Notes under the pieces: generated by a model | Databases searched by the model: none | What the model saw: only the letters and a program-made list of their open reading frames with translations | What the model was told of the DNA's origin: nothing | Made by a program: the position numbers and the translations under genes | Shown here: piece after piece, positions 1 through 10,345 of the stretch | Position numbering within the stretch: the stretch's first letter is position 1 | Layout: the number at the start of each line of letters is the position of its first letter | Assembly: GCA_902552805.1 (NCBI GenBank) | Contig: CACDIC010000005.1 | Span: 42,230-106,229, forward strand | Direction: 5' to 3' | DNA length: 64,000 bases | Source: an uncultured Pelagibacteraceae bacterium | GTDB taxonomy: Bacteria; Pseudomonadota; Alphaproteobacteria; Pelagibacterales; Pelagibacteraceae

Positions 1-97
1 CTTTTCTTAAAGTACTTTTTGATGCTAATTTATTTATTTCAAATTTTTTCATTGAAGGCTTTTTAGACAAAAAAAACGATAATGCAACCCCTAAAAG

Positions 98-138
98 AAA
101 AAGGACGTATATCCATTAGTAGATATATCGCCCTTTTA
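98..138 (-). terminator. Probable intrinsic terminator downstream of cspA
   Basis: Imperfect inverted repeat AAAAGGACGTATATC-cattagta-GATATATCGCCCTTTT just 3' of the cspA stop on the minus strand, with a U-rich tail. Confidence 0.5.
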
Positions 139-151
139 TAATTTTAGAAAA

Positions 152-373
152 TTAGTCTAATTTTTTTAAATTTACTGCTGAAGGGCCTTTGGGACCATCT
201 TCAAGAGTAAATTCTATTTTATCACCCTCATTAAGATATCTCATGCCCGCTGCTTTAACTGCGCTTGCATGTACAAACGCATCTTTTTCTTTATCGTCTC
301 TTTCTATAAAGCCGTAACCTTTTTTGCCGTTAAACCACTTTACTTTTCCTTGTATTGTACTCATCTTATTCAC
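152..373 (-). CDS. cspA: Cold-shock domain protein (CspA family)
   Basis: [19 protein letters not shown]...DAFVHASAV motif; real start probably [11 protein letters not shown]. Confidence 0.93.
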   Translation of the reverse strand: MNKMSTIQGKVKWFNGKKGYGFIERDDKEKDAFVHASAVKAAGMRYLNEGDKIEFTLEDGPKGPSAVNLKKLD

Positions 374-438
374 TCGTCCTTTAGTTATTTATTTAATATT
401 AGGTTAGGTTCTTTTAAATTAATTTCAAGATGTTTTGA

Positions 439-513
439 TGGTGCCTCGGGAAGGATTCGCACCTCCGACACAAGCCTTTTCAGGGCTCTGCTCTACTCCT
501 GAGCTACCGAGGC
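439..513 (-). tRNA. tRNA-Phe(GAA), CCA encoded
   Basis: Cloverleaf on the reverse strand: acceptor GCCTCGG/CCGAGGC, anticodon loop CTGAAAA, 3' ACCA. Confidence 0.93.
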
Positions 514-519
514 AATAGG

Positions 520-735
520 TCAACCCCTAAAGATTATTCTGCCTTTTGTGAGGTCATATGGAGTCATTTCGACTGTCACATTATCTCCTTGTAATACTCT
601 AATTCTGTTTTTTCTTAATTTGCCTGCTGTATGAGCTGTTACAACATGACCATTTTCAAGCTGAACTCTAAACATAGCATTTGGAAGTAAATCAGTTACC
701 TTGCCTTTGAATTCAAGTAAGTCTTGTTTTGACAA
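520..735 (-). CDS. infA: Translation initiation factor IF-1
   Basis: 71 aa; [46 protein letters not shown]. Confidence 0.96.
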   Translation of the reverse strand: MSKQDLLEFKGKVTDLLPNAMFRVQLENGHVVTAHTAGKLRKNRIRVLQGDNVTVEMTPYDLTKGRIIFRG

Positions 736-737
736 AT

Positions 738-2021
738 TTATTTTCTCCTTATTCTTTTTTTTACAGATTGAGCATGTCCTGCTAACCCTTCGTAATTTGC
801 AAGAGTTATAACTGATGGCCCAAGACTTTCAATACCCTTTTTTGATAAGTTTATGTAAGAAATTCTTTTATAAAATTCATTGACGCTTATACCACTAGAA
901 TATTTTGCTGACCCATTAGTTGGCAATATATGATTTGATCCAATGTTATAATCTGTCATTGCCATGACTGCATATTTTCCTAAGCATATTGAACCAGAAT
1001 TCTTAATTTTGGGTATGAAAGATTTGTAGTTTTTTACGTTCAATTCCAAGTGTTCAGGTGCAATTTTATTTACGATATTAATTATTTTACTATCGTTTGC
1101 TACATACATTAAAATTCCATTTCTCTTTAAACTTTTTTTTGCCACAGATTCTCTTGGAATACTTTTTAATTGTTTCAAAATTTCCATCTGGACTTTACTA
1201 ATTAGTTTTTTGTCTTTTGAAATTAATATACATTGTGCTTGAGGATCATGTTCTGCTTGTCCGATTAAATCACTTGCAGCCCATTCAGGATTTGAGAATT
1301 TGTCACAGACAATAGTTATTTCAGAAGGACCTGCGGTCATGCCTTCGATACCTACATCCCCAAAAACTTCTTTTTTTGCCGCTGCTACATATGAATTCCC
1401 GGGTCCAACTATTTTATCAACTCTTTTAATTTTTTTAGTTCCATAAGAGGCAGCTGCTATAGCAGATGGACCACCAATAGAGTAAATTTCTTTAATTTTA
1501 CATTTTCTTGCTGCGTATAAAACAGCCGGATTTTGATTTCCCTTGAGACCTGGGTTAATCATTACAATTCTTTTAACTCCCGCAACAATTGCTGGTATAG
1601 CATTCATAAGCACACTTGATGGATAAGATACAAGTGAACCTGGAACATAAATTGCAACAGACTCTAAAGGTAAATATTTATATTCAAGTTTATTTTTGAA
1701 TTTATCTGTATACGAAATATTCTTAAATTTTTGTAAGGAATGGAATTTATAAATTCGATTATAGGCTGTGTCGATTGCTTTCTTAACTTTAGGATTTAAA
1801 GACTTTATTAATTTATTAATTTTTGTAGCACTAGGAATAATTGTAGTATTTCGATTAAATTTCCTTTCATATTTAATTAATGCTTTATCACCATTCTTTT
1901 TTACGTCATTAATAATATTAGTTACAGAAACTTTGTCAGATTTTATACCTTTTCTCCTTTTAAAAAGTAAATAATCCAAATTTTTATCAAAATTCTTAGT
2001 TTTACTATTTAATATTTTCAT
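738..2021 (-). CDS. hisD: Histidinol dehydrogenase
   Basis: [48 protein letters not shown]. Confidence 0.96.
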   Translation of the reverse strand: MKILNSKTKNFDKNLDYLLFKRRKGIKSDKVSVTNIINDVKKNGDKALIKYERKFNRNTTIIPSATKINKLIKSLNPKVKKAIDTAYNRIYKFHSLQKFKNISYTDKFKNKLEYKYLPLESVAIYVPGSLVSYPSSVLMNAIPAIVAGVKRIVMINPGLKGNQNPAVLYAARKCKIKEIYSIGGPSAIAAASYGTKKIKRVDKIVGPGNSYVAAAKKEVFGDVGIEGMTAGPSEITIVCDKFSNPEWAASDLIGQAEHDPQAQCILISKDKKLISKVQMEILKQLKSIPRESVAKKSLKRNGILMYVANDSKIINIVNKIAPEHLELNVKNYKSFIPKIKNSGSICLGKYAVMAMTDYNIGSNHILPTNGSAKYSSGISVNEFYKRISYINLSKKGIESLGPSVITLANYEGLAGHAQSVKKRIRRK

Positions 2022-2023
2022 AA

Positions 2024-2416
2024 TTATTTAATTTCGTTTTGATCCTCAAGCCTCGCTTCGATAGTTTCTGTCGTCAAAGCAATGTGGGCATTATTATTAA
2101 AAATAAGATTTATTTCATAATCATCATTATTTTTCAAATAATCAATTCCAATTAATTCTAAAACTAAATCTTTGTTTGATTGATTAATATTTTTTGATCT
2201 TACTTTATCAACAAAATCAAATCGACAAATACTATTGATTTTCTTGCCCTCTTGATCGGTTTCAATTTTTGTTCTTTCAATTGATAATAAAAAAACCTTA
2301 TTAGATGCCAGATACTTTATATCTGTAACTTTAACTTTTGCGCCAGAACTACAAGCAGAAATCATTTGTAGCCCCTCTTGATCGCTCGCAATTATTTTTG
2401 CTAAATATTTACTCAT
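2024..2416 (-). CDS. DUF2948-like protein
   Basis: 130 aa ORF between murA and hisD; family assigned from sequence impression and the alphaproteobacterial gene order. Confidence 0.7.
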   Translation of the reverse strand: MSKYLAKIIASDQEGLQMISACSSGAKVKVTDIKYLASNKVFLLSIERTKIETDQEGKKINSICRFDFVDKVRSKNINQSNKDLVLELIGIDYLKNNDDYEINLIFNNNAHIALTTETIEARLEDQNEIK

Positions 2417-3675
2417 TATTTCAATCTTTTAATTTTAACACCAATTTTTTGTAATTTATTTTCAATATTTTCATATCCTCTTTCCAAGTGATAGACTCTT
2501 CCAACAATACTTTTACCATTCGCCACTATTGCGGCTAATACTAAAGCAACACTGGCTCTTAAGTCACTAGACATTAATTCAGCACCAATAAATTTGGTAT
2601 TACCCTCAATCAATGCTTTATTATTTTGAATATTTATTTTTGCACCTAGTCTTTGCAACTCAGCAACATGCATAAATCTATTCTCAAATATACTTTCAGT
2701 TATAGAACTTTTCCCAACGCTCTTGCACATTAATACCATTAATTGAGCTTGAAGATCTGTTGGAATACCTGGAAATTCTTTAGTTTTTATATTTTGAATA
2801 GGTTTGATTTTGTCAGGTCCTTTTATAAAAATTTTGTTATCCGAAGTTTTAATCTTTGCCCCGACTTTTTTTAGGAGTTCTATTTCAGTATTAATTATTT
2901 TTGGGTCTAAATTTTTAATTTGTAGATTGCCTTTAGCAAGCGTTGCCGCTACACAAAAAGTTCCCGCCTCTATTCTATCAGCCATAACTGTGTGACTTGT
3001 TTGATTGAGAGAATTAACTCCTATAATGGTGCAGGTTCTTCCAGACCATTTTATATTTGCACCTGCTTGACTTAAGAATTTTGTTAAATCTTTAATTTCA
3101 GGTTCCACGGCACAATTTTTTAAAATTGTTTTGCCTCTAGCTAAACATGCAGCTATTATAGAATTTTCTGTAGCACCTACACTAATTTTAGGAAACTTTA
3201 TTTTTTTGCCTTTAAGTCTTCCATTTGATTTAGCTAAAATATAACCATCTCGTATTTTATATTCCATTCCCAACTTTTTTAAAGCACTAAGGTGATAATT
3301 TACAGGTCTTGCACCTATAAGACATCCCCCAGGCAAAGATGTTTTAGATTTATGAAATTTAGAAATCAATGGACCTAACACTAATATTGAACCTCTCATT
3401 GTTTTTACAAGTGAATAACTTGCAAAAGTTTTCATATTTTTTTTATTAAAAATTTTTGCAGTTTTTCTGTCTTTAGATAGAATTATTTTTGATCCAAGAG
3501 ATTTTAATAAATTAAGCATAGTATCTATATCTCTTACTCTTGGTAAATTTTTAATAATTACTGGTTCGTCAAACAATAAAGTTGCTGCAAGAATTGGTAG
3601 AGATGCATTCTTAGAACCTGAAATCGAGACTTTACCCTTGATTTTACAAGGACCATTTATCAGAAATTTATCCAT
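2416..3675 (-). CDS. murA: UDP-N-acetylglucosamine 1-carboxyvinyltransferase
   Basis: SGSKNASLPILAATLL; PGGCLIGARPVNYHL; FPGIPTDLQAQLM. Confidence 0.96.
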   Translation of the reverse strand: MDKFLINGPCKIKGKVSISGSKNASLPILAATLLFDEPVIIKNLPRVRDIDTMLNLLKSLGSKIILSKDRKTAKIFNKKNMKTFASYSLVKTMRGSILVLGPLISKFHKSKTSLPGGCLIGARPVNYHLSALKKLGMEYKIRDGYILAKSNGRLKGKKIKFPKISVGATENSIIAACLARGKTILKNCAVEPEIKDLTKFLSQAGANIKWSGRTCTIIGVNSLNQTSHTVMADRIEAGTFCVAATLAKGNLQIKNLDPKIINTEIELLKKVGAKIKTSDNKIFIKGPDKIKPIQNIKTKEFPGIPTDLQAQLMVLMCKSVGKSSITESIFENRFMHVAELQRLGAKINIQNNKALIEGNTKFIGAELMSSDLRASVALVLAAIVANGKSIVGRVYHLERGYENIENKLQKIGVKIKRLK

Positions 3676-3678
3676 AAA

Positions 3679-4239
3679 TTACTTTTTTATTTTAGCAACC
3701 TGTATGGTGGTTTGTCCCTGATATTTACCGTTTTTTGATTTATATGTTGTTTCTGGCTGGGTATCTGATTTAAAAAATAAAAATTGAGCAATACCCTCGT
3801 TTGAATAAATCTTTGCAGGATTAGGAGTTGTATTACTTAATTCGATAACAATATTACCTTCAAATTCATTTTCAATTGGCGTTACATTACATATAATTCC
3901 TGTTCTCGCGTAAGTACTTTTTCCAACACAAATACAAAGAACATCTTTTGGAATTCTAAAATATTCAATGGTCTTAGCCAATACAAATGAATTTGGTGGA
4001 ATTATACAATAAGGCCCCTTTCGCTCTATAAAGTTTTCATCAGAAAAGTTTTTTGGATCCACTAGCGAACTATTGACATTTGTAAAAATTCTATACTCAT
4101 CGGAAATTCTGACATCGTAACCCATGCTACTTAGCCCATATGATATTTTCCCCTCAGAGACTTGGTGATCCAAAAATGGTTCGATCATCTTATGCTCTTT
4201 ACACATTTTTTTTATCCAAGAGTCTGGCTGAATGGACAT
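3679..4239 (-). CDS. dcd: dCTP deaminase
   Basis: [53 protein letters not shown]. Confidence 0.95.
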   Translation of the reverse strand: MSIQPDSWIKKMCKEHKMIEPFLDHQVSEGKISYGLSSMGYDVRISDEYRIFTNVNSSLVDPKNFSDENFIERKGPYCIIPPNSFVLAKTIEYFRIPKDVLCICVGKSTYARTGIICNVTPIENEFEGNIVIELSNTTPNPAKIYSNEGIAQFLFFKSDTQPETTYKSKNGKYQGQTTIQVAKIKK

Positions 4240-4336
4240 TATTTTGTTTTCTTTTTATTTTTTTTTTGAAAAATTTTTCTCTTTTTTAAATTTTTCCTAA
4301 GCGCAATGCTTAGGCGCTCATTTTTATTTTTAGTAA

Positions 4337-4537
4337 TCATTCTTTATTTGGATTGGTAAGGAAATCTAAAGTTATTGGTTTAGATGTATCTAAAGTTTTA
4401 TCCTTATTATCATCTTTTTTAGGGCCTTCTTTTGCTAATCTTTTTGCTTTTTTTTCAGCAAGTTTTTTCTCTCTTTTCGCTTGCTTTTCCATAAGCTTGG
4501 CACTTTTGGTTGATTTATAATCGTAATGAATACCCAT
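4337..4537 (-). CDS. Small Lys-rich hypothetical protein
   Basis: 66 aa intact ORF, charged and low complexity; no antisense conflict. Confidence 0.6.
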   Translation of the reverse strand: MGIHYDYKSTKSAKLMEKQAKREKKLAEKKAKRLAKEGPKKDDNKDKTLDTSKPITLDFLTNPNKE

Positions 4538-4637
4538 AAAATTTCCTTGGTAAGATATAAATCATATTAATCAAAAAATTAAGGCAATAATTTGGAAAAA
4601 ATGCTCTATTATCAATAAAAATAGAATTGATCCAAAT

Positions 4638-4711
4638 GCTCCTATAGTTAAATGGCATAACGTGTCCATGGTAAGGATAAATTCCAAGTTCGATTCTTGG
4701 TGGGAGCACCA
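4638..4711 (+). tRNA. tRNA-Thr(GGT), CCA encoded
   Basis: Acceptor GCTCCTA/TGGGAGC, anticodon stem TGTCC/GGATA with loop ATGGTAA, T-arm CCAAG-TTCGATT-CTTGG. Confidence 0.9.
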
Positions 4712-5437
4712 CTAATTTTTATAAAAAGACTTTCTAAGAAAAATTGTAATCAAGACTAAACTAAAAAAGGCTAAAATTGGAATATATATTTCAGGTGAAA
4801 AAATTATATCTGTAATTTTGGGAACTTGTGAATTTTGTTCTATTACTTTTTCCAAACCACTACCTAGCGAAACAGCTAAAAAAATTTGAGGTATAATTCC
4901 TATTAATGATGCGAAAAAAAAATTTTTTACCCTAACATCAAAAATTGTGGGCAAAATGCAACTAAGTTGCCAAGGTATTCCGCCAATAAATCTATATATT
5001 AAAAGATAATAAAATTCAGATTTTTTAAATTTTCTCTCTAGATTTTGATACCTATTTAAAAATTTATCTCTAATTAAATCTTTTAAAAAATAGTTTCCAA
5101 AAATATAAAGAAATGTTGCACCAACACTCATACCTATGACCACAATTATAGTACCCAACCATTTGCCAAAAATAAATCCTCCTAATAGTGCAATTGGAGA
5201 ACCAAAACCTAAAAATGGAAAAACCCATAATATTGTGAAAATTAAAAAAATTATTGATATTAAAAATAAATTAGAATTTTTTAATTTTAAAAAATACAAT
5301 CTGTTTTCTTTAATGAAGTCATAAGAAGTTATTTCTTGGATACTAAATTTTGAAAAAAACAATAGTATAAATATAGTAAGTAAAACTAAGTATGATAAAC
5401 CTATTATTATTTTAGTTTTCTTAGCTTTTTCCATCAT
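4712..5437 (-). CDS. TVP38/TMEM64 (SNARE-associated/DedA-like) membrane protein
   Basis: Multi-TM; GFGSPIALLGGFIFGKWLGTIIVVIGMSVGATFLYIFGNYFLKD ... RFIGGIPWQLSCILP. Confidence 0.85.
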   Translation of the reverse strand: MMEKAKKTKIIIGLSYLVLLTIFILLFFSKFSIQEITSYDFIKENRLYFLKLKNSNLFLISIIFLIFTILWVFPFLGFGSPIALLGGFIFGKWLGTIIVVIGMSVGATFLYIFGNYFLKDLIRDKFLNRYQNLERKFKKSEFYYLLIYRFIGGIPWQLSCILPTIFDVRVKNFFFASLIGIIPQIFLAVSLGSGLEKVIEQNSQVPKITDIIFSPEIYIPILAFFSLVLITIFLRKSFYKN

Positions 5438-5525
5438 GGTTCATGGTATTTATAAATCTTCTATTTGCTATTTATATATTTAATTATTATAAAGGGCGAA
5501 ATTTTATATAAATTTAACCACTTTT

Positions 5526-5687
5526 ATGAAAAGAACATATCAACCATCTAGGAAAAAAAGAAGCCGAACCCATGGTTTTAGATCAAAAATGAAAACCAAG
5601 GGAGGTAGAAAACTTTTAAAACGAAGAAGAGCTAGAGGAAGAAAAAATTTAACAGTATCCTCCACTGTTAAAAGAAGAAGAAAATAA
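5526..5687 (+). CDS. rpmH: 50S ribosomal protein L34 (absent from supplied ORF track, below its length cut-off)
   Basis: Translated by hand: [53 protein letters not shown], 53 aa, directly upstream of rnpA. Confidence 0.96.
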   Translation: MKRTYQPSRKKRSRTHGFRSKMKTKGGRKLLKRRRARGRKNLTVSSTVKRRRK

Positions 5688-5697
5688 AGCCAGCTCA

Positions 5698-6039
5698 ATG
5701 AAAAGCAAAATTGTTGCTCTTTCAAAGAATGAAGACTTTAAAACTTTGCTCAAAAAGAAAAAAGTGTCAAACAGATATGTAACAATTTTTTTTGGTAATA
5801 TTGATAAAAAAGATAATCAAAAACTTAATATTTCTTTTGTAACTAAGAAGAAGATAGGAAATGCTGTAAAGAGAAACAAAATAAAGAGAAGACTAAGGAA
5901 TATTATGAATGACGCTGTAAAAGAAATATCTCTAAAATATCACTATTCATATCTTGTTATTGCTAAGTCAACTATGCTAAATAATGAATTTAGAATTATA
6001 AAAGAAACCTTATTTCAGGATTTTAGAAAAATTAAATAA
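5698..6039 (+). CDS. rnpA: Ribonuclease P protein component
   Basis: KKKIGNAVKRNKIKRRLRNI RNR motif; between rpmH and yidD. Confidence 0.92.
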   Translation: MKSKIVALSKNEDFKTLLKKKKVSNRYVTIFFGNIDKKDNQKLNISFVTKKKIGNAVKRNKIKRRLRNIMNDAVKEISLKYHYSYLVIAKSTMLNNEFRIIKETLFQDFRKIK

Positions 6040-6278
6040 TGAACATTTTTACAATTATATTTATAAAATTAATTCAAGGTTACAAATACATAATGAGTCC
6101 ATTACTTGGTAACTCTTGTAGATACTTTCCATCTTGTTCTGATTATAGCATTGAAGCATTAAAAACTTATGGTTTTTTTAGGGGTGGATATTTAAGTTTA
6201 AAAAGAATTCTTTCATGCCACCCTTTTAAAGAAGGTGGAATTGATCCTGTAAAAAAGGAAATAAAAGTTAAAAAATAA
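6039..6278 (+). CDS. yidD: Membrane protein insertion efficiency factor YidD
   Basis: LIQGYKYIMSPLLGNSCRYFPSCSDYSIEALKTYGFFRGGYLSLKRILSCHPF. Confidence 0.96.
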   Translation: MNIFTIIFIKLIQGYKYIMSPLLGNSCRYFPSCSDYSIEALKTYGFFRGGYLSLKRILSCHPFKEGGIDPVKKEIKVKK

Positions 6279-7957
6279 TGGACTCTAAAAATACAATAGC
6301 AGCTATAGCTTTATCATCTGCTGTAATTGTTTTATGGGCATTATTCTTTGTACCAGAAAAATCAACAATGGATCAAAAAATTGTTGAAAAAGAAAAAATT
6401 GAACAAAGCGGTGATGCACCAAGTTTAGAGCAAAAGGAAACTCAAATTACAATTTCAAGAGATGATGCATTAAAACAAAGTGAAAGAATTCAATTTGAAA
6501 ATGATAATATTATTGGTTCAATATCATTAAAAGGTGCGTCAATAGATGATTTAACTTTCAAAAATTATAAAATGACTCTTGATAATGAACAAAGAGTAAC
6601 TTTACTAGGACCTCGAAATATTAAGGAAGGATATCTAATAGATAGTGGTTTTGTTACTTCTGATAAAAATGTTGATGTTCCTAACTCAGATACAATTTGG
6701 TCAATAGAAGGTAATAACAAACTCACAGACAAGTCTCCAATAAAACTATCGTGGTACAACGAACAGGGGCTAAAATTTGAAAAAACAATATCATTAGATG
6801 ATAAATACCTTTTTACTGTTAAACAAAAGATAATTAATGAGAGTAATAATAAATATGATTTTTACTCATATGGACAAATAATAAGAAATGAAATTCCAGA
6901 AATAATTGATTTTTTAATTCTTCATGAAGGACTCATTGCAACTTTAGATGATGAGTTAATAGAAGAGGATTATGATGATATTCAAGAAAAGAAGTTTACT
7001 AAAGTAGCAAATAAAGGGTGGTTAGGGATAAGTGATAAATATTGGATTACTTCTTTAATACCACCAAAAGATAAAGAGTTTAAAACAACATTCGACTATA
7101 AAAATAAATTTAGAGCAAATTTTATTTCTACAGATCCTTTGGCATTAAATGAAAAAGGTTCAATTGAAGAGGAATTACAAATTATCGTTGCTGCAAAAAG
7201 AGTGGATGTGATAGACGGATATGCTGAAAAACTCAACATAGATAAATTTGATTTAGTTATTGATTGGGGATTTTTATACTTCATAACCAAGCCTCTATTT
7301 TATGGAATTGATTATTTTTTTAAACTACTTGGAAACTATGGTTTGGCAATTATAGCTATCACTATTTGTATTCGTTTAGTTTTTTTCCCATTAGCTAACT
7401 TTTCATTTAAGAGCATGGCAAAAATGAAAGTTCTTCAACCAGAAATGGTTCGTCTAAAAGAGTTGCATAAAAATGATAAAATGAAACTCCAACAAGAAAT
7501 GATGGCTCTTTACAAAAAGGAAAAAGTAAACCCAATGTCAGGTTGTTTGCCAATTCTTGTTCAAATACCTGTATTTTTTGCATTATATAAAGTTTTGTTT
7601 GTCACTATTGAAATGAGACAAATGCCTTTCTATGGATGGATTCATGATTTAAGTGAGAGAGATCCTACAAGTATATTTAATATTTTTGGTTTATTGCCCT
7701 ACGACGTTCCAAGTTTCTTGGTTATCGGAGCTTGGCCAGTAGCAATGGGAGTTTCAATGTGGGTGCAACAAAAATTAAATCCCGCACCAACTGATCCAAT
7801 GCAGGCTAAAATTTTTGCTTTCTTCCCGATTTTCTTAACTGTAATACTTGCACCATTCCCAAGTGGGTTAGTTATTTACTGGACTGTTAATAATATTTTA
7901 ACAATGGCTCAGCAAGTATTTATTATGAGAAGAACAACAGTCAAAACGACAACCTAA
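6278..7957 (+). CDS. yidC: Membrane protein insertase YidC
   Basis: MDSKNTIAAIALSSAVIVLW N-terminus; large periplasmic domain; NPMSGCLPILVQIPVFFALYKVL; FPSGLVIYWTVNNILTMAQQ. Confidence 0.97.
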   Translation: MDSKNTIAAIALSSAVIVLWALFFVPEKSTMDQKIVEKEKIEQSGDAPSLEQKETQITISRDDALKQSERIQFENDNIIGSISLKGASIDDLTFKNYKMTLDNEQRVTLLGPRNIKEGYLIDSGFVTSDKNVDVPNSDTIWSIEGNNKLTDKSPIKLSWYNEQGLKFEKTISLDDKYLFTVKQKIINESNNKYDFYSYGQIIRNEIPEIIDFLILHEGLIATLDDELIEEDYDDIQEKKFTKVANKGWLGISDKYWITSLIPPKDKEFKTTFDYKNKFRANFISTDPLALNEKGSIEEELQIIVAAKRVDVIDGYAEKLNIDKFDLVIDWGFLYFITKPLFYGIDYFFKLLGNYGLAIIAITICIRLVFFPLANFSFKSMAKMKVLQPEMVRLKELHKNDKMKLQQEMMALYKKEKVNPMSGCLPILVQIPVFFALYKVLFVTIEMRQMPFYGWIHDLSERDPTSIFNIFGLLPYDVPSFLVIGAWPVAMGVSMWVQQKLNPAPTDPMQAKIFAFFPIFLTVILAPFPSGLVIYWTVNNILTMAQQVFIMRRTTVKTTT

Positions 7958-7978
7958 ATTTTAATTTAAAATAAATTA

Positions 7979-8827
7979 ATGGACTTAAAAAAAATTCTTC
8001 CCGAAAACGGACCCCCAATAAACGAGGTTAATAAATACATAGAAAAATATAAAAATGACTTAATAGTCATTAAATATGGAGGAAATGTTTTAATTGATAG
8101 AAATATCTTTGATAATTTTATTACTGATTTAAGTATTTTAAATAAATTAGGTCTTTCAGTTATTGTAGTTCATGGTGGAGGTCCGAGAATCAAGAGAGAA
8201 TTAGATAAATCTAATATTCAATCAAAATTTATAAGAGGGCTAAGAGTCACTGATAAAAAAATTATAAACATTGTTGAATCAGTCTTAATAGATTTTAACA
8301 ATGATATTGTAAGCTCTTTGAACAAAAAAAATACAGAAGCAGTCTCGATCCACACTAAAAAAGATAATATTATTGAGGTCGTACCAGAGGCAAAAGAACT
8401 GGGTTTTGTTGGTCTACCAAATAAGATTAATAACGATATTTTATTGGATATAATTCAACAAAATAAAATACCAATTGTTTCACCATTAGGTTTAGATAAA
8501 AACAATCAAACACATAATATTAATGGTGATACTGCGGCAATGGCTGTAGCTAAATCTGTCAAATCAAGGAGATTACTATTGATGACAAATGTTGATGGTG
8601 TTTTAAATAAAGAAAAAAAACTTATAGATGAAATATCCTCATCCGAAATATTAGAGATGGTAAAAAATGAGACAATTACTGAGGGAATGATACCCAAAAT
8701 AAATGCTTGTCTAGATGCTGTTAAAAATGGAGTTACAGCAGCAGGTATAATTAATGGTACAAAACAGCATTCTTGTTTGTGGGAAATTTTCTCAGACAAG
8801 GGATCAGGTACATTAATAAGAAAATGA
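7979..8827 (+). CDS. argB: Acetylglutamate kinase
   Basis: VIKYGGNVL, VVHGGGPRI, LLLMTNVDGVL, EGMIPKINACLDAV. Confidence 0.95.
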   Translation: MDLKKILPENGPPINEVNKYIEKYKNDLIVIKYGGNVLIDRNIFDNFITDLSILNKLGLSVIVVHGGGPRIKRELDKSNIQSKFIRGLRVTDKKIINIVESVLIDFNNDIVSSLNKKNTEAVSIHTKKDNIIEVVPEAKELGFVGLPNKINNDILLDIIQQNKIPIVSPLGLDKNNQTHNINGDTAAMAVAKSVKSRRLLLMTNVDGVLNKEKKLIDEISSSEILEMVKNETITEGMIPKINACLDAVKNGVTAAGIINGTKQHSCLWEIFSDKGSGTLIRK

Positions 8828-9513
8828 ATTTAAAAGAAAAAAAATATCTGCTACTTGATCTTGATGGTGTTTGTTATGGAAAGCACAATAACTATTCTTT
8901 AGAGCGTGTGTTTGGTCAAGTTTCAAAGAGGATGACTCAATTTATATCTGAAAAACTTAAAATTAATAAGGATAAAGCTAAAGAATTACAAACAAATTAT
9001 TTTTATAAATATAATACATCACTAAGAGGATTAATGGTCCATAATGGAATATCACCAGATGAATTTTTATCTTACGTCCATGAAATTGATTTATCATTTA
9101 TGAAAGAAGATAAAATTATGAGAAATGAACTTAAACAATTAGATATGGAAAAATTTATCTTCACCAATGGTAGTGCTGAACATGCTGCTAATATTTTAAC
9201 TCACTTGGGTGTGTATGATTTATTTGGAAGAGATAAGGTTTTTGATATTAAAGACGCTGGTTATGTACCTAAACCAGAAGCGGAAACCTTCGACTTAATG
9301 GTAAAAAAATTTGGCATAAATCCAAAAGAGACTATTTACATTGAAGATATAGCTAAAAATTTAAGTATAGGTCACGAACGAGGTTGTACAACCGTTTGGT
9401 TAATTAATGACGAGCATTTTGGAAAAATGGATGCAGACAAAGATTTTATTTCACACAAAATTGAAAATCTGTCTTTATTTCTAAAAGAAATAAGGCTATT
9501 AAAAAGTAATTAA
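8824..9513 (+). CDS. HAD-family pyrimidine 5'-nucleotidase-like hydrolase
   Basis: [47 protein letters not shown]; start moved to ATG 8824, which overlaps the argB stop (ATGA). Confidence 0.85.
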   Translation: MNLKEKKYLLLDLDGVCYGKHNNYSLERVFGQVSKRMTQFISEKLKINKDKAKELQTNYFYKYNTSLRGLMVHNGISPDEFLSYVHEIDLSFMKEDKIMRNELKQLDMEKFIFTNGSAEHAANILTHLGVYDLFGRDKVFDIKDAGYVPKPEAETFDLMVKKFGINPKETIYIEDIAKNLSIGHERGCTTVWLINDEHFGKMDADKDFISHKIENLSLFLKEIRLLKSN

Positions 9514-9515
9514 TT

Positions 9516-10343
9516 ATGTCTTTAGAAAAAATAATCAATGATGCTTGGGAAAATAAAGATCAGGTAAACCAAAATTCTGATCAAAATTTAAAAGATGCTA
9601 TTAACCAAGTTATTGCTGATTTAGATAGTGGTAAATCAAGAGTTGCTGAGAAAATAAATGGAGAATGGGTAACTCATCAGCACCTTAAGAAAGCTATAAT
9701 GTTAAGTTTTAGAATTTACCCAATGGAAAATTTAAATGGTCCTTATAGTAGTTGGTATGATAAATCACATTTACTAAAAGGTAAAACTGCAGGATGGACC
9801 AAAGCTGATCATGAAAAAGCAGGTTTTAGAATGGTTCCGAACTCACCGGTAAGAAAAGGTTCATTTGTAGGAAAAAATGCTGTTCTTATGCCATGTTATG
9901 TAAACATTGGAGCATATATTGACGAAGGAACAATGATAGATACTTTTGCAAGAGCTGGTAGTTGTTGTCAGATAGGTAAGAATTGCCATATTTCTGCAGG
10001 TTCAGGTGTTGGTGGAGTTCTAGAGCCCGCTCAAGCTTTACCAACAATCATAGAGGATAATGTATTTCTTGGAGCGATGTCTGAGGTAGTTGAAGGAGTA
10101 ATTGTTGGAGAAGGTTCAGTTTTAAGTATGGGTATGTATATTGGTCAATCAACTAAAATAGTTGAGAGAAAAACTGGAAAAATTACTTATGGTAAAATAC
10201 CACCTTATTCAGTTGTAGTTCCAGGCTCGTTGCCTGATAAAAATAATTCTTCTGCACCCTCCTTGTATTGTGCGGTAATAATTAAACAAGTTGATGAAAA
10301 AACAAGATCTAAAACTTCTATTAACGACCTCTTAAGAGACTAA
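9516..10343 (+). CDS. dapD: Tetrahydrodipicolinate N-succinyltransferase
   Basis: Hexapeptide-repeat enzyme; [43 protein letters not shown]. Confidence 0.96.
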   Translation: MSLEKIINDAWENKDQVNQNSDQNLKDAINQVIADLDSGKSRVAEKINGEWVTHQHLKKAIMLSFRIYPMENLNGPYSSWYDKSHLLKGKTAGWTKADHEKAGFRMVPNSPVRKGSFVGKNAVLMPCYVNIGAYIDEGTMIDTFARAGSCCQIGKNCHISAGSGVGGVLEPAQALPTIIEDNVFLGAMSEVVEGVIVGEGSVLSMGMYIGQSTKIVERKTGKITYGKIPPYSVVVPGSLPDKNNSSAPSLYCAVIIKQVDEKTRSKTSINDLLRD

Positions 10344-10345
10344 AA

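Noticed and set aside
1-52. Possible minus-strand ORF start MKKFEINKLASKSTLRK... running off the left edge
   Set aside because: Too short to identify; needs upstream sequence
269-502. ORF of 77 aa on plus strand
   Set aside because: C-terminus GASGRIRTSDTSLFRALLYS is the antisense translation of tRNA-Phe, and the rest is antisense to cspA
4515-4712. ORF of 65 aa, MVLPPRIELGIYPYHGHVMPFNYRS
   Set aside because: Classic spurious ORF antisense to a tRNA (tRNA-Thr at 4638-4711)
5540-5725. ORF of 61 aa on minus strand
   Set aside because: Antisense to rpmH and its 3' flank; no independent support
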